Source of the DNA: an uncultured Oscillospiraceae bacterium
GTDB taxonomy: Bacteria > Bacillota > Clostridia > Oscillospirales > Acutalibacteraceae
DNA length: 35,356 bases
Assembly: GCA_900549055.1 (NCBI GenBank)
Contig: URNB01000012.1
Span: 1-35,356, forward strand
Direction: 5' to 3'
Below, one piece after another: positions 5,455 to 14,666 of the stretch. A model generated the notes under the pieces. The model saw only the letters and a list, made by a program, of their open reading frames with translations. It was not told where the DNA came from and did no database searches. Numbering within the stretch: the first letter of the stretch is position 1; every line of letters starts with the position of its first letter. The position numbers and the translations under genes were made by a program.

Positions 5455-6420
5455 ATGCGGACTAATTATACAATATCCCTTTCTGAAATTATTTCGGAGT
5501 TTTCTCTTGAGACCCTTAATATGCCGTCCGATCCCGAAAAAATTCAGATAACCACAACCGAGGTCAACCGACCCGGACTTCACATGGCGGGCTATTTTGA
5601 ATTTTTCGATGAGAAACGGATACAGATAATAGGCAAGAGCGAGGAAAGCTTTTTACTGCGGTTTACGACCGAAAAGGCCGAAAAGCGGCTCAGAGAATTT
5701 TTTTCCCATAAGCCGTCGGCGGTGGTTATATGCCGCAATATGCAGGTAGATGAGGTGTATGCCAAAATCGCTGCTGAATACGGAGTGCCGCTTTTGCGCA
5801 CCGCCGAAACGACCTCCGATTTCACATCGGCCTTAATAGCGTTTTTGAACCTGAGCCTTGCGCCGCGCGTTACGCGCCACGGCGTTTTGGTGGAGGTTTA
5901 CGGTGAGGGAATACTGCTGCTGGGTGAAAGCGGAGTAGGTAAAAGCGAAACCGCAATCGAGCTTATAAAGCGCGGTCACCGTCTTATAGCGGACGACGCG
6001 GTGGAAATCAGACGTGTATCGAATAAATCGCTTGTCGGCACGGCGCCCGATAATATAAGGCATTTTATAGAGCTGCGCGGAATAGGTATTATTAACGCGA
6101 GCCGTATTTTCGGTGCGGGCGCAGTTAAGCTTACCGAGAAGATAGACCTTATAATAAACCTGGAAATATGGGATGTAAACAAGGTCTACGACCGAATGGG
6201 GCTTGATAATCAGACGACGGAAATTTTGGGGCTTGAAATACCGTCGCTCACCATTCCGGTAAAGCCGGGGCGCAATCTGGCGGTTATAATTGAGGTTGCC
6301 GCAATGAACAGCAGACAGAAAAAACTCGGCTACAACGCGGCGAAGGATCTTCTTAAACGTCTCGGTATGACCGATGAGCCGGAGGATACAAATACAAACG
6401 AAACGGTTAACCCGTTCTGA
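5455..6420 (+). CDS. hprK: HPr kinase/phosphorylase
   Basis: A 321-residue bifunctional enzyme that phosphorylates HPr on Ser46 with ATP or pyrophosphate and dephosphorylates it, the sensor of carbon catabolite repression in Firmicutes. The N-terminal half (1-130) is the regulatory domain. The kinase domain carries the Walker A loop GESGVGKS (157-164), the LIADDAVE segment (177-184) and the family signature FIELRGIGIINA (204-215). Length is normal (about 310-320). ATG 5455 follows AAGGGGG at 9 nt. It opens the cluster hprK-glcK-murB-rapZ-whiA-dnaE; the adjacent glucokinase makes a carbon-flux context sensible. Confidence 0.96.
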   Translation: MRTNYTISLSEIISEFSLETLNMPSDPEKIQITTTEVNRPGLHMAGYFEFFDEKRIQIIGKSEESFLLRFTTEKAEKRLREFFSHKPSAVVICRNMQVDEVYAKIAAEYGVPLLRTAETTSDFTSALIAFLNLSLAPRVTRHGVLVEVYGEGILLLGESGVGKSETAIELIKRGHRLIADDAVEIRRVSNKSLVGTAPDNIRHFIELRGIGIINASRIFGAGAVKLTEKIDLIINLEIWDVNKVYDRMGLDNQTTEILGLEIPSLTIPVKPGRNLAVIIEVAAMNSRQKKLGYNAAKDLLKRLGMTDEPEDTNTNETVNPF

Positions 6421-6453
6421 TAATCTTAAATTAAAACAGGAGTGTAAACAAAA

Positions 6454-7410
6454 ATGTACAAATTGGGAATTGACCTCGGAGGAACGAATATTGTTGCGGG
6501 AGTTGTGGACGATAATTATAAGATAGTCGCAACCGCGCAGGTTAAAACAAATTGCCCCCGCCCCGCAGAGGAAATAGTGGCGGATATGGCTGCAGCCGCA
6601 CAGCGGGCGGTTGAAAACGCCGGACTTAAGCTTTCGGACATTGAGGCTATGGGTGTAGGAACACCGGGAGCAATCGATCCGGTGCGCGGCGTGGTTTGCT
6701 ATGCCAATAACCTTGATTTCCATGATGTGCCCATGGCGGCTATGCTTAAAGAAAAATTAGGCGTTGATTTTTACATTGAAAACGATGCCAACGCTGCGGC
6801 ATACGGCGAGTATATCGCGGGAGCGGGTAAGGGCTCGAACGATTTTATAGCAATCACCCTCGGCACCGGCGTCGGCGGCGGCGTTATAATCGACGGTAAA
6901 ATATACTCCGGCTCAAACTATGCGGGCGCGGAGCTCGGTCATGTTGTAATCAACCTCGACGGTGAGATATGCACCTGCGGCAGACAGGGCTGCTGGGAGG
7001 CATACGCATCTGCTACGGCGCTCATCCGCCAGACAAAGCAGGCTATGATAAGATACCCGAAATCCAAAATGTGGGAAATATGCGGCGGAGATATAAGCAA
7101 GGTCAGCGGCAGAACCTCATTTGATGCCATGCGCGCGGGCGACGATACCGCAAAGCGCGTGGTTGACAGATATATTGAATATGTCGCAATAGGTATTTCC
7201 AACAATATCAATATTTTCCAGCCGGATGTTCTGTGTGTGGGCGGCGGCATTTCTAAAGAGGGCAGCACCCTTATCGATCCGATTGTGGCTTATGTTGAGG
7301 GCGAAAACTATGCCCGTCACATCGCAAAGAAAACGCAGATAAAGGCGGCGGCTCTCGGAAACGACGCGGGAATCATCGGTGCGGCATACCTTTGCGACCT
7401 TTACAAATAA
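6454..7410 (+). CDS. glcK: ROK-family glucokinase
   Basis: A 318-residue sugar kinase. DLGGTNIVAGV (7-17) is the phosphate-1 ATP motif, ENDANAAAYGE (109-119) contains the catalytic Asp111, and C173-T-C175-G-R-Q-G-C180-W-E with His163 is the zinc-binding ROK signature. LGTGVGGG (136-143) and VLCVGGGIS are the further ATP-binding motifs. It phosphorylates glucose to glucose 6-phosphate in the cytoplasm. Close specificity relatives (N-acetylmannosamine kinases, repressors) are less likely: there is no N-terminal HTH and the length fits GlcK. It follows hprK by 33 bp with AGGAG before the ATG, probably in the same transcript. Confidence 0.9.
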   Translation: MYKLGIDLGGTNIVAGVVDDNYKIVATAQVKTNCPRPAEEIVADMAAAAQRAVENAGLKLSDIEAMGVGTPGAIDPVRGVVCYANNLDFHDVPMAAMLKEKLGVDFYIENDANAAAYGEYIAGAGKGSNDFIAITLGTGVGGGVIIDGKIYSGSNYAGAELGHVVINLDGEICTCGRQGCWEAYASATALIRQTKQAMIRYPKSKMWEICGGDISKVSGRTSFDAMRAGDDTAKRVVDRYIEYVAIGISNNINIFQPDVLCVGGGISKEGSTLIDPIVAYVEGENYARHIAKKTQIKAAALGNDAGIIGAAYLCDLYK

Positions 7411-7431
7411 TTAAACCTTGGGAGTGGCTTT

Positions 7432-8342
7432 ATGAACGCGGAAGCATTGGCGGATTTTCTTGAAAACGAGAATATCGAATACAGGCAAAACGAGCCTATG
7501 CGGGCGCACACTACCTTTAAAATCGGGGGAGAGGCGGATATTTTTATAATTCCAGCCTCTCCCGCTGCGCTTATTTCAGCCGTTAAGAAGTGCGCCGAGC
7601 TTGAAATTCCGTATTTTATTTTGGGCAACGGCAGCAACCTTTTGGTGTCCGACGGCGGAATAGAGGGCGCGGTTATAAGCCTTTCGGGAATAAACGGTAT
7701 TTCATCTGACGGTGAAAAAATCACCTGCGGCGCGGGGGCCATGCTTTCATCGGTCTGCCTGAAAGCCCTGTCATTATCACTTACGGGGCTTGAATTTGCC
7801 TACGGAATACCCGGAACGGCGGGCGGCGCGCTTTATATGAACGCGGGCGCTTACGGCGGGCAAACGGCGGATGTAATCGAAAGCGCCGAGTGCCTGACCG
7901 CCTCGGGAGAAATAAAAACTCTTAAAAAGGAAGATATGCGGCTCGGCTACCGCAGCAGCGTATTTAAAAAGGGCGGGCTTATAATAATTTCTTTGACCCT
8001 TGCCTTAAAGAAGGGCGATAAGGCTGAAATTAAGGCTGAAATGGACGATCTGCTTAACCGCCGCAAGCAAAAGCAGCCGCTTGAATACCCCAGCGCGGGC
8101 AGCACCTTTAAACGACCGAGGGGTATTTTGCAGGCGCGCTTATTGAAAAAAACGGCTTAAAGGGCAGTGCGGTCGGCGGCGCGCAGGTAAGTGAAAAGCA
8201 CGCCGGGTTTGTTATTAACCGCGGGGGCGCTACGGCTGCCGACGTAAAGGCGCTTATAGGAAAAATACAAAAAAAGGTTTTTGAAAACGACGGAGTAATG
8301 CTGGAGCCCGAGGTTATTTTTAAGGGGCGGAACGGAGACTGA
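7432..8342 (+). pseudogene. murB: UDP-N-acetylmuramate dehydrogenase, frameshifted
   Basis: MurB reduces UDP-GlcNAc-enolpyruvate to UDP-MurNAc with FAD and NADPH, an essential peptidoglycan step. The first 230 codons are good: HTTFKIGGEADIFI (FAD domain), GNGSNLL, and GIPGTAGGALYMNAGAYGG. Right after SAGSTFKRP, which holds the catalytic Ser, the frame breaks and ends at 8160. One base forward in frame, translation resumes as GYFAGALIEKNGLKGSAVGG and runs to LEPEVIF (with the conserved Glu) and TGA at 8342. Restoring one G near 8118 (CCGAGG to CCGGAGG) gives a normal 303-residue MurB. As murB is usually single-copy and essential, a sequencing or assembly error is more likely than true loss. 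RapZ starts 3 bp later. Confidence 0.9.
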
Positions 8343-8345
8343 AAA

Positions 8346-9206
8346 ATGGAATTGTTAATAGTAACGGGAATGTCGGGCGCGGGAAAATCGCAGGCGGCAA
8401 ACGCGCTTGAGGATATAGGCTTTTACTGCGTTGATAACATTCCGCCGGCAATAATACCCTCGTTTGTGGAGCTTTCTGCGCGCAGCGGCGATCTGCTCAA
8501 TAAAATGGCGATTGTGACAGATATGCGCGGCGGCGCGCTTTTTTCGGAGATTGATGGGGTTCTCGGCAACCTTAAAAGGAATAATATTGAGTATAAAATA
8601 CTGTTTTTGGACGCGGCTGACGACGTGCTTATACGCCGCTATAAGGAAAACAGGCGCAAGCACCCGCTGGCGGACGGCAACAATATGTCGGTAGCCGCGG
8701 CTATTGCGAAAGAGCGTGAAATGCTTAAAAAAATCCGCTTTTCGGCGGATTATGTGGTAGATACAAGCCACATTTCAATAGCGCAGCTAAAGGTTCAGCT
8801 TTCAAATATTTTCTTCGGCAGCGTGAGCAACGTTTTAAAAATTCAGTGCAAGTCCTTCGGGTTTAAATACGGCTCGGACACAGAGGCGGATTTGGTGGTG
8901 GATGTAAGATGCCTGCCCAACCCGTTTTATGTTGAGGAATTAAAGGAAAAAACCGGACTTGATAAGGAAGTGCGCGATTATGTTATGGCGAGCGAGGACA
9001 GCAAAAGGTTTCTCGACCGCCTTTTGGCGTTTATAGATTGCGCCGTACCTATGTATGCAAAGGAGGGGAAAAGTCAGCTTGTAATATCCATAGGCTGCAC
9101 GGGCGGAAAGCACCGCTCGGTCACCTTTGCGGAGCTGATAGGCGAGCATTTACGCAATGAAAATTACAACTGCTCCATAAACCACAGGGATATTTACAAG
9201 CACTGA
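8346..9206 (+). CDS. rapZ: RNase adapter protein RapZ (YvcJ)
   Basis: A 286-residue P-loop protein. Walker A GMSGAGKS (8-15), an N-terminal ATPase-like domain, and a C-terminal domain with DVRCLPNP and IGCTGGKHRSV, the conserved basic pocket that binds glucosamine 6-phosphate in E. coli RapZ. In enterics it directs RNase E to GlmZ; in Bacillus (YvcJ) it affects competence, and the target in Clostridia is unknown. Length is normal. It starts 3 bp after the corrected murB stop and ends 8 bp before whiA. The usual middle gene of the Firmicutes trio, yvcK, is absent here. Confidence 0.94.
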   Translation: MELLIVTGMSGAGKSQAANALEDIGFYCVDNIPPAIIPSFVELSARSGDLLNKMAIVTDMRGGALFSEIDGVLGNLKRNNIEYKILFLDAADDVLIRRYKENRRKHPLADGNNMSVAAAIAKEREMLKKIRFSADYVVDTSHISIAQLKVQLSNIFFGSVSNVLKIQCKSFGFKYGSDTEADLVVDVRCLPNPFYVEELKEKTGLDKEVRDYVMASEDSKRFLDRLLAFIDCAVPMYAKEGKSQLVISIGCTGGKHRSVTFAELIGEHLRNENYNCSINHRDIYKH

Positions 9207-9214
9207 CGGGCTTT

Positions 9215-10117
9215 ATGTCCTTTTGCAGTGAGATTAAAAACGAGCTGATTTCGCTCAAAACACATTCCTGCTGCCGTTTACCGCTTGTTTACGGCTTTAT
9301 GCTTTTCAGCCGCGCGTTTTCGCTTAAACGCATTTCAATGCAAACGGGCAACGAATGTGTGGCAAAGGCATATGCGGAGCTTATAAAAAGCACATTCGGC
9401 GCCGCGGCGGAAATAACCTGCGGCGGCACAAAACGCCCGACCTATAAAGCCGAGGTTACATCCGATACGGACAGGCTTAAAATTTTGGCGGCGTTTGATT
9501 TCGGAATAAATGAAAATTTAATAGACCGCGGTTTACTTGCCCGCGATTGCTGCCGCCAGAGCTTTATAAGGGGGACTTTTTTGGCATGCGGCAATATTAA
9601 CGACCCTGAAAAGGAATACCGCGCGGAGTTTGCGGTTAAAAACGAAAAACTGGCGGACGAATTTTTACTTTTGTTAGCCGAATTTGATATTCATATGAAA
9701 AAGACCGCGCGCGGCACCGCCTTTGTGCTTTATACAAAGGAAAGCGGAAGTATAGAAGATTTACTGACCATTATGGGGCTGCCGCACCGAACGCTTGATA
9801 TTATGGATACCAAAATAATTAAAAGCATTAAAAACGTGAGCAACCGCCGCAGCAATTGCGACAGCGGCAATATTTCAAAAACGGTTGAAGCGTCCGTCAG
9901 ACAGCGCGCGGCAATAGAATATCTTGAAAATGCGGGGCTGCTTGAAAGCCTGCCGCCCGAGCTTGTGAGCGCGGCAAGGCTGCGGCGGGACAACCCGGAT
10001 TTGACTCTTAAAGAATTATGTAAACTGGCTGACGAGCCGCTGACCGTTTCGGGGCTTAACCACAGGCTGCAGAAAATCACCCGAATTTACGGTGACACAA
10101 AGGCGCACAGGGGGTAG
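9215..10117 (+). CDS. whiA: WhiA DNA-binding protein
   Basis: A 300-residue protein beginning MSFCSEIKNELISLKTHSCC, the typical WhiA N-terminus. Residues about 1-200 form the degenerate LAGLIDADG homing-endonuclease fold (RGTFLACGNINDPEKEYRAEF). The C-terminal helix-turn-helix (about 205-295) carries NRRSNCDSGN and LTLKELCKLADEPLTVSGLNHRL. WhiA is a sporulation regulator in actinomycetes and influences cell division and chromosome segregation in Bacillus. ATG 9215 is 8 bp after rapZ with only a weak Shine-Dalgarno, so translation is probably coupled. dnaE follows 6 bp downstream. Confidence 0.95.
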   Translation: MSFCSEIKNELISLKTHSCCRLPLVYGFMLFSRAFSLKRISMQTGNECVAKAYAELIKSTFGAAAEITCGGTKRPTYKAEVTSDTDRLKILAAFDFGINENLIDRGLLARDCCRQSFIRGTFLACGNINDPEKEYRAEFAVKNEKLADEFLLLLAEFDIHMKKTARGTAFVLYTKESGSIEDLLTIMGLPHRTLDIMDTKIIKSIKNVSNRRSNCDSGNISKTVEASVRQRAAIEYLENAGLLESLPPELVSAARLRRDNPDLTLKELCKLADEPLTVSGLNHRLQKITRIYGDTKAHRG

Positions 10118-10123
10118 AAGCAT

Positions 10124-13100
10124 ATGGATTTCGCTCATTTGCACGTGCACACCGAGTACAGCCTGCTTGACGGCTGCTGCCGCATAAAGGCGCTTATAGA
10201 CCGAGCGGCGGCGCTCGGGCAGAAAAACCTTGCAATAACCGACCACGGCGTGATGTACGGCGTTATTGATTTTTATAAATACGCCGTTTCAAAGGGAATA
10301 AACCCCATAATAGGCTGCGAGGTATATGTTGCGCCGCGCAGCCGCTTTGAAAAGGTAAAGGGAGTGGACTCACGCTACACTCACCTTGTGCTTTTATGCC
10401 GCAATAACGAGGGCTACCGCAACCTTATAAAGTTAGTTTCCGCAGGGTTTACAGAGGGCTTTTATTCAAAGCCGAGAATAGATAAGGAGCTGCTTAAAAA
10501 ATACAGCGGCGGGCTTATTGCCCTTTCCGCCTGCCTTGCGGGGGAAATTCCGCGGCTTTTAAGCTCGGGCGAATATGAAAAGGCAAAGGAAACAGCGCTT
10601 TGGTTTGATTCGCTTTTCGGCAGGGGCAATTATTATTTGGAGCTTCAGGATCACGGAATTGAGGAGCAGCGAAGAATAAACCCGCAGCTTGTAAGAATTT
10701 CGCGGGAAACGGCAATACCGCTTGTCGCTACAAACGACGTGCATTATATTAAAAAAGAGGACGCGCACCTGCACAAGGTGCTGCTTTGCATACAAACGGG
10801 CACTAAAATTAACGAAGAAAACCCGATTGAATTTAAAACGAACGAATTTTATTTAAAATCCGCCGAGGAAATGGCGTCGCTTTTCCCCGAAGCGCCCGAG
10901 GCTATTGAAAACACGGTGAAAATAGCCGAAAAATGCCGCGTTACGTTTGAGTTCGGCAAAATAAAGCTGCCGAGGTTTGATATAGGCGACAGGGATCATT
11001 TTGAATATTTCCGCAATAAATGCCTTGAAGGTCTGCGCCGAATTTACGGCGAAAACCCGAAAAAAGAGGTTACCGACCGCCTTGACTATGAGCTGGGCGT
11101 TATAAACCGAATGGGGTATGTTGACTATTATTTAATAGTAGCCGATTTTGTGAATTACGCTAAAAGCCACAATATACCCGTAGGCCCGGGGCGCGGCTCG
11201 GGCGCGGCAAGCCTTGCGGCATACTGTATCGGAATAACGGGAATAGACCCCCTCAAATATGACCTTTATTTTGAGCGGTTTTTAAACCCCGAGCGCGTTT
11301 CAATGCCCGATTTTGATATTGATTTTTGCTATGTGAACCGCCAAAGGGTAATAGATTACGTTATAGAAAAATACGGGTCGGACAGGGTTTCGCAAATAGT
11401 CACCTTCGGCACTATGGCGGCGCGCGGCGCCGTGCGGGATGTGGGCAGGGCGCTTGATGTGCCGTATGCCGTGTGCGATAAAATTGCAAAGCTTATTCCG
11501 CAGTCGCTTAATATGACTATCGAGCGGGCGCTTTCAAGCTCGCCGGAGCTTAAAACGCTTTATGATAACGATGCTCAGGTGCACGGGCTTATAGACACGG
11601 CAATAGAGCTTGAGGGTATGCCGCGGCACGCCTCTACCCATGCGGCGGGGGTGGTAATATCCGATAAGCCGATAGCCGAGTATGTCCCCCTTGCCGTAAA
11701 CGACGAGGCGGTGGTGACCCAGTACACAATGACGGCGCTTGACGAGCTTGGGCTTTTGAAAATGGACTTTCTGGGGCTGCGCAACCTTACCGTTATTGCC
11801 GATACGGAAAAATATATAAGAAAAAAGCAGCCCGATTTTGATATTGAAAAAATACCGCTTGATGATAAGGAAACCTATAAAATGATGGGCGCGGGGCTGA
11901 CAGACGGCGTTTTCCAGTTTGAATCGGAGGGTATGAAAAACGTGCTGCGGCAGTTCGGTCCCGAAAGCATTGAGGACCTGACCGCAATACTTTCTCTCTA
12001 CCGCCCGGGACCTATGGACTCAATACCGAAATATATTCACAACCGCCACCACCCTGAGGATGTCACCTACCCGACGCCGCTGTTAAAACCCATACTTTCG
12101 GTCACCTACGGGTGCATCGTGTACCAGGAGCAGGTAATGCAGGTCTTCCGCACGCTTGCGGGATATACCCTCGGCAGGGCGGACATTGTGCGCCGCGCAA
12201 TGGCAAAGAAAAAGCATGATGTTATGGAGCGGGAGCGGCAATTCTTTATTCACGGCGAAAAGGATGAAAACGGAAATATTCTGTGCGCGGGCGCTGTTGC
12301 AAACGGAGTGGACGAGCAAACGGCAAACAAAATTTTTGACGATATGCAGAGCTTCAGCTCCTATGCGTTCAACAAGGCGCACGCCGCGGCATATTCCTTT
12401 GTGGCTTACAGAACGGCTTACCTTAAATGCCACTACCCTGCGGAATATTTTTCAAGCCTTATGACAAGTATGATGGACAGCCCGACAAAGGTTGCGCTCT
12501 ATACCGCCGACTGCCGCAAAAACGGAATACGGGTGCTGCCGCCCTCGGTCAACTCATCGGGCGCGGGATTTACACCCGACGGAAACGCCATACGCTTTGG
12601 GCTTTTAGCGGTTAAAAACCTCGGCACGGGGGTTATAAACAGGCTTATAGCCGAGCGCGAGGAAAACGGCGCGTATACCTCAATGTACGATTTTTGCCTG
12701 CGCAATTACTCGCGCGAATTTAACAGAAAAGCGCTTGAGGGGCTTATTAAAAGCGGCGCAATGGACGGGCTTGAGGATAACCGGCGGCAAATGCTTTATA
12801 ATATAGACGGTGTGCTTGCCGCTGCGGAGGATGAAAAAAAGTACTCCGCAAAGGGGCAGATGAACCTTTTCGGCGAAATGGGTACGGACGTTTCCTTTAA
12901 GCCGATAAAAGCAGAGGAAATGCCGCGGGAGACCCTTTTGGCGCTTGAAAAGGAGGCTACGGGGCTGTATCTTTCGGGGCACCCGATGGAGGAATACACA
13001 GCATTTACCGAAAAATCGGGCTTTGCGCGCGCGGCGGATATTGCGGCGCACCGCTACCCCGATTCAAAGCGGCTGACGCTGGCGGGCATAGCGGACGGAC

Positions 13101-13570
13101 TTAAAGTGCGTCAGCTTAAAAACAACAGCATTATGGCAACGGCTTTTCTTGAGGATATGAGCGGATCTGTAGGACTTACAATTTTCGCCGCGGCATATTC
13201 GCAGTTCCGCGATCTGCTGATATCGGGTCAGCCCGTAACGGTGAGCGGCAGAGTGTCCGAGCGGGAGGACAGAGACCCCGAGCTTGTGGTGGAGCGGGTG
13301 GAAAAAATACCCGAGACCGCAAAGGGAAAAGCGTCTGAAAAATATAAAAGAGGGCTTTATTTAAAGGTGAAATCCCTGTCCGGAAAGGAATTTGAGGAGA
13401 TAAGGCGGCAGCTGTCGTTACACGGCGGCAGCACCGAGGTCATAATTCTTTGCACCGATACGGGCAAAAAGCTTGCGGTGCCGCCTAGCTTACGCATAAC
13501 GCCCTCGGAAACGCTTTTTAACGCCCTTAAAAGCCTGCTCGGGGCGGAAAATGTTAAATTTATTAAATAA
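10124..13570 (+). CDS. dnaE: DNA polymerase III alpha subunit
   Basis: A 1148-residue C-family replicative polymerase of the DnaE type. Order: PHP domain starting HLHVHTEYSLLDG (5-17), palm with PDFDIDF (395-401; catalytic Asp396 and Asp398) and third Asp in LKMDFLGLRN (about 548), fingers with GRGSGAASL and YQEQVM, a helix-hairpin-helix region (about 820-890), and a C-terminal OB fold near LTLAGIADGLK. No inserted DnaQ-type exonuclease is present, so this is DnaE rather than PolC. Length is normal for DnaE1. ATG 10124 is 6 bp after whiA with AGGGGG upstream. It is the last gene of the hprK cluster before a new promoter. Confidence 0.96.
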   Translation: MDFAHLHVHTEYSLLDGCCRIKALIDRAAALGQKNLAITDHGVMYGVIDFYKYAVSKGINPIIGCEVYVAPRSRFEKVKGVDSRYTHLVLLCRNNEGYRNLIKLVSAGFTEGFYSKPRIDKELLKKYSGGLIALSACLAGEIPRLLSSGEYEKAKETALWFDSLFGRGNYYLELQDHGIEEQRRINPQLVRISRETAIPLVATNDVHYIKKEDAHLHKVLLCIQTGTKINEENPIEFKTNEFYLKSAEEMASLFPEAPEAIENTVKIAEKCRVTFEFGKIKLPRFDIGDRDHFEYFRNKCLEGLRRIYGENPKKEVTDRLDYELGVINRMGYVDYYLIVADFVNYAKSHNIPVGPGRGSGAASLAAYCIGITGIDPLKYDLYFERFLNPERVSMPDFDIDFCYVNRQRVIDYVIEKYGSDRVSQIVTFGTMAARGAVRDVGRALDVPYAVCDKIAKLIPQSLNMTIERALSSSPELKTLYDNDAQVHGLIDTAIELEGMPRHASTHAAGVVISDKPIAEYVPLAVNDEAVVTQYTMTALDELGLLKMDFLGLRNLTVIADTEKYIRKKQPDFDIEKIPLDDKETYKMMGAGLTDGVFQFESEGMKNVLRQFGPESIEDLTAILSLYRPGPMDSIPKYIHNRHHPEDVTYPTPLLKPILSVTYGCIVYQEQVMQVFRTLAGYTLGRADIVRRAMAKKKHDVMERERQFFIHGEKDENGNILCAGAVANGVDEQTANKIFDDMQSFSSYAFNKAHAAAYSFVAYRTAYLKCHYPAEYFSSLMTSMMDSPTKVALYTADCRKNGIRVLPPSVNSSGAGFTPDGNAIRFGLLAVKNLGTGVINRLIAEREENGAYTSMYDFCLRNYSREFNRKALEGLIKSGAMDGLEDNRRQMLYNIDGVLAAAEDEKKYSAKGQMNLFGEMGTDVSFKPIKAEEMPRETLLALEKEATGLYLSGHPMEEYTAFTEKSGFARAADIAAHRYPDSKRLTLAGIADGLKVRQLKNNSIMATAFLEDMSGSVGLTIFAAAYSQFRDLLISGQPVTVSGRVSEREDRDPELVVERVEKIPETAKGKASEKYKRGLYLKVKSLSGKEFEEIRRQLSLHGGSTEVIILCTDTGKKLAVPPSLRITPSETLFNALKSLLGAENVKFIK

Positions 13571-13583
13571 AAGAAAAATACTG

Positions 13584-13612
13584 TTGAAAAAAATTTTTGA
13601 ATGTGTTAAACT
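13584..13612 (+). promoter_or_regulatory. Promoter of pfkA
   Basis: TTGAAA (13584-13589), 17-bp spacer, TAAACT (13607-13612), 33 bp upstream of the chosen pfkA start. It rules out the longer frame that begins inside it. Confidence 0.6.
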
Positions 13613-13644
13613 CTAATTTGAAGATGCATATGGAGATGGTCAAG

Positions 13645-14604
13645 ATGAAAACAATAGGTGTGCTTACAAGCGGCGGAGACGCGCCGGGAATGAATGCAGC
13701 CGTTCGCGCGGTTGTGAGAACAGCAATAGCAAGGGGTATGACCGTTAAGGGCATACGCCGCGGATATAACGGACTTATTGAGGGAGATATTATTGATTTG
13801 GACGTTCGCTCGGTATCGGATATAATCCACCGCGGCGGAACGGTGCTTTACACCGCAAGAAGCCCGCGCTTTAAAACCGAGGAGGGTATGCAGGAGGCAA
13901 TAGCGAACTGCAAAAAGCACGGCATTGAGGGCATAGTTGTAATAGGCGGCGACGGCTCTTACCGCGGCGCGCGCGATTTATCGCTGCACGGAATACCCTG
14001 CGTAGGCGTTCCTGGAACTATTGATAACGATATTTCCTCAACCGAATACACCATAGGCTTTGATACGGCTATGAACACCGCCATGGAGATGGTTGATAAA
14101 ATAAGAGATACCGCTCAATCGCACGACCGCTGCTCGGTAGTTGAGGTTATGGGCAGGCGCGCGGGCTACCTTGCGCTGCAAAGCGGAATTGCCGTGGGAG
14201 CCACCGCTATTTTGGTGCCCGAGGTTGAGCACACGGTAGAGGACGTTATAGCGAAGATAAGGGAAACCCAGAAAACCGGCAAAAAGCACTTTATTGTGGT
14301 TGTGGCCGAGGGCGTTGGCGGCGTTGAGCAGATAGCCCAAAAAATTGAGGAAATAACCGGAATAGAGTCAAGAGCTACCGTGTTGGGTCACGTTCAGCGC
14401 GGCGGCAACCCGACCGTTCGCGACCGCGTTGTTGCAACCCAGATGGGCTTTGCCGCGGTAGAGCTTTTAAGAGAGGGCAAGGGCAACCGTGTTATAGGTA
14501 TGCAGAAGGGCGAAATTGTAGATTTTGATATTTACGAGGCGCTCAATATGAAAAAGCCGTTTGATGACGATATGTACGAAATCGCGCATATTACTTCTAT
14601 CTGA
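13645..14604 (+). CDS. pfkA: ATP-dependent 6-phosphofructokinase
   Basis: A 319-residue glycolytic enzyme converting fructose 6-phosphate and ATP to fructose 1,6-bisphosphate. Motifs in order: LTSGGDAPGMNAAVR (N-terminal ATP site), GGDGS, PGTIDNDI with the catalytic Asp, GFDTA, MGRRAGYLAL, VAEGVGG and HVQRGG (substrate). The Gly-Gly-Asp-Gly pattern marks the ATP-dependent rather than pyrophosphate-dependent type. ATG 13645 gives the canonical MKTIGVLTSGG start and exact family length, with GGAGATGG upstream; ATG 13624 is a possible alternative. It has its own promoter after dnaE. Confidence 0.94.
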   Translation: MKTIGVLTSGGDAPGMNAAVRAVVRTAIARGMTVKGIRRGYNGLIEGDIIDLDVRSVSDIIHRGGTVLYTARSPRFKTEEGMQEAIANCKKHGIEGIVVIGGDGSYRGARDLSLHGIPCVGVPGTIDNDISSTEYTIGFDTAMNTAMEMVDKIRDTAQSHDRCSVVEVMGRRAGYLALQSGIAVGATAILVPEVEHTVEDVIAKIRETQKTGKKHFIVVVAEGVGGVEQIAQKIEEITGIESRATVLGHVQRGGNPTVRDRVVATQMGFAAVELLREGKGNRVIGMQKGEIVDFDIYEALNMKKPFDDDMYEIAHITSI

Positions 14605-14611
14605 TTTTACT

Positions 14612-14638
14612 GCCCGGGGAACTCTTGGTTCTTCGGGC
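14612..14638 (+). terminator. Hairpin between pfkA and mnmA
   Basis: GCCCG (14612-14616) pairs with CGGGC (14634-14638), with an inner GAA/TTC pairing, followed by TGAATTTTATTTTA. The U tract is broken; partial termination or attenuation. Confidence 0.4.
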
Positions 14639-14666
14639 TGAATTTTATTTTATCGGAGGTTTAAAG

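Noticed and set aside
5833..6723. Antisense frame over hprK and glcK
   Set aside because: It covers two well-supported genes and is Tyr/His/Arg-rich low-quality sequence.
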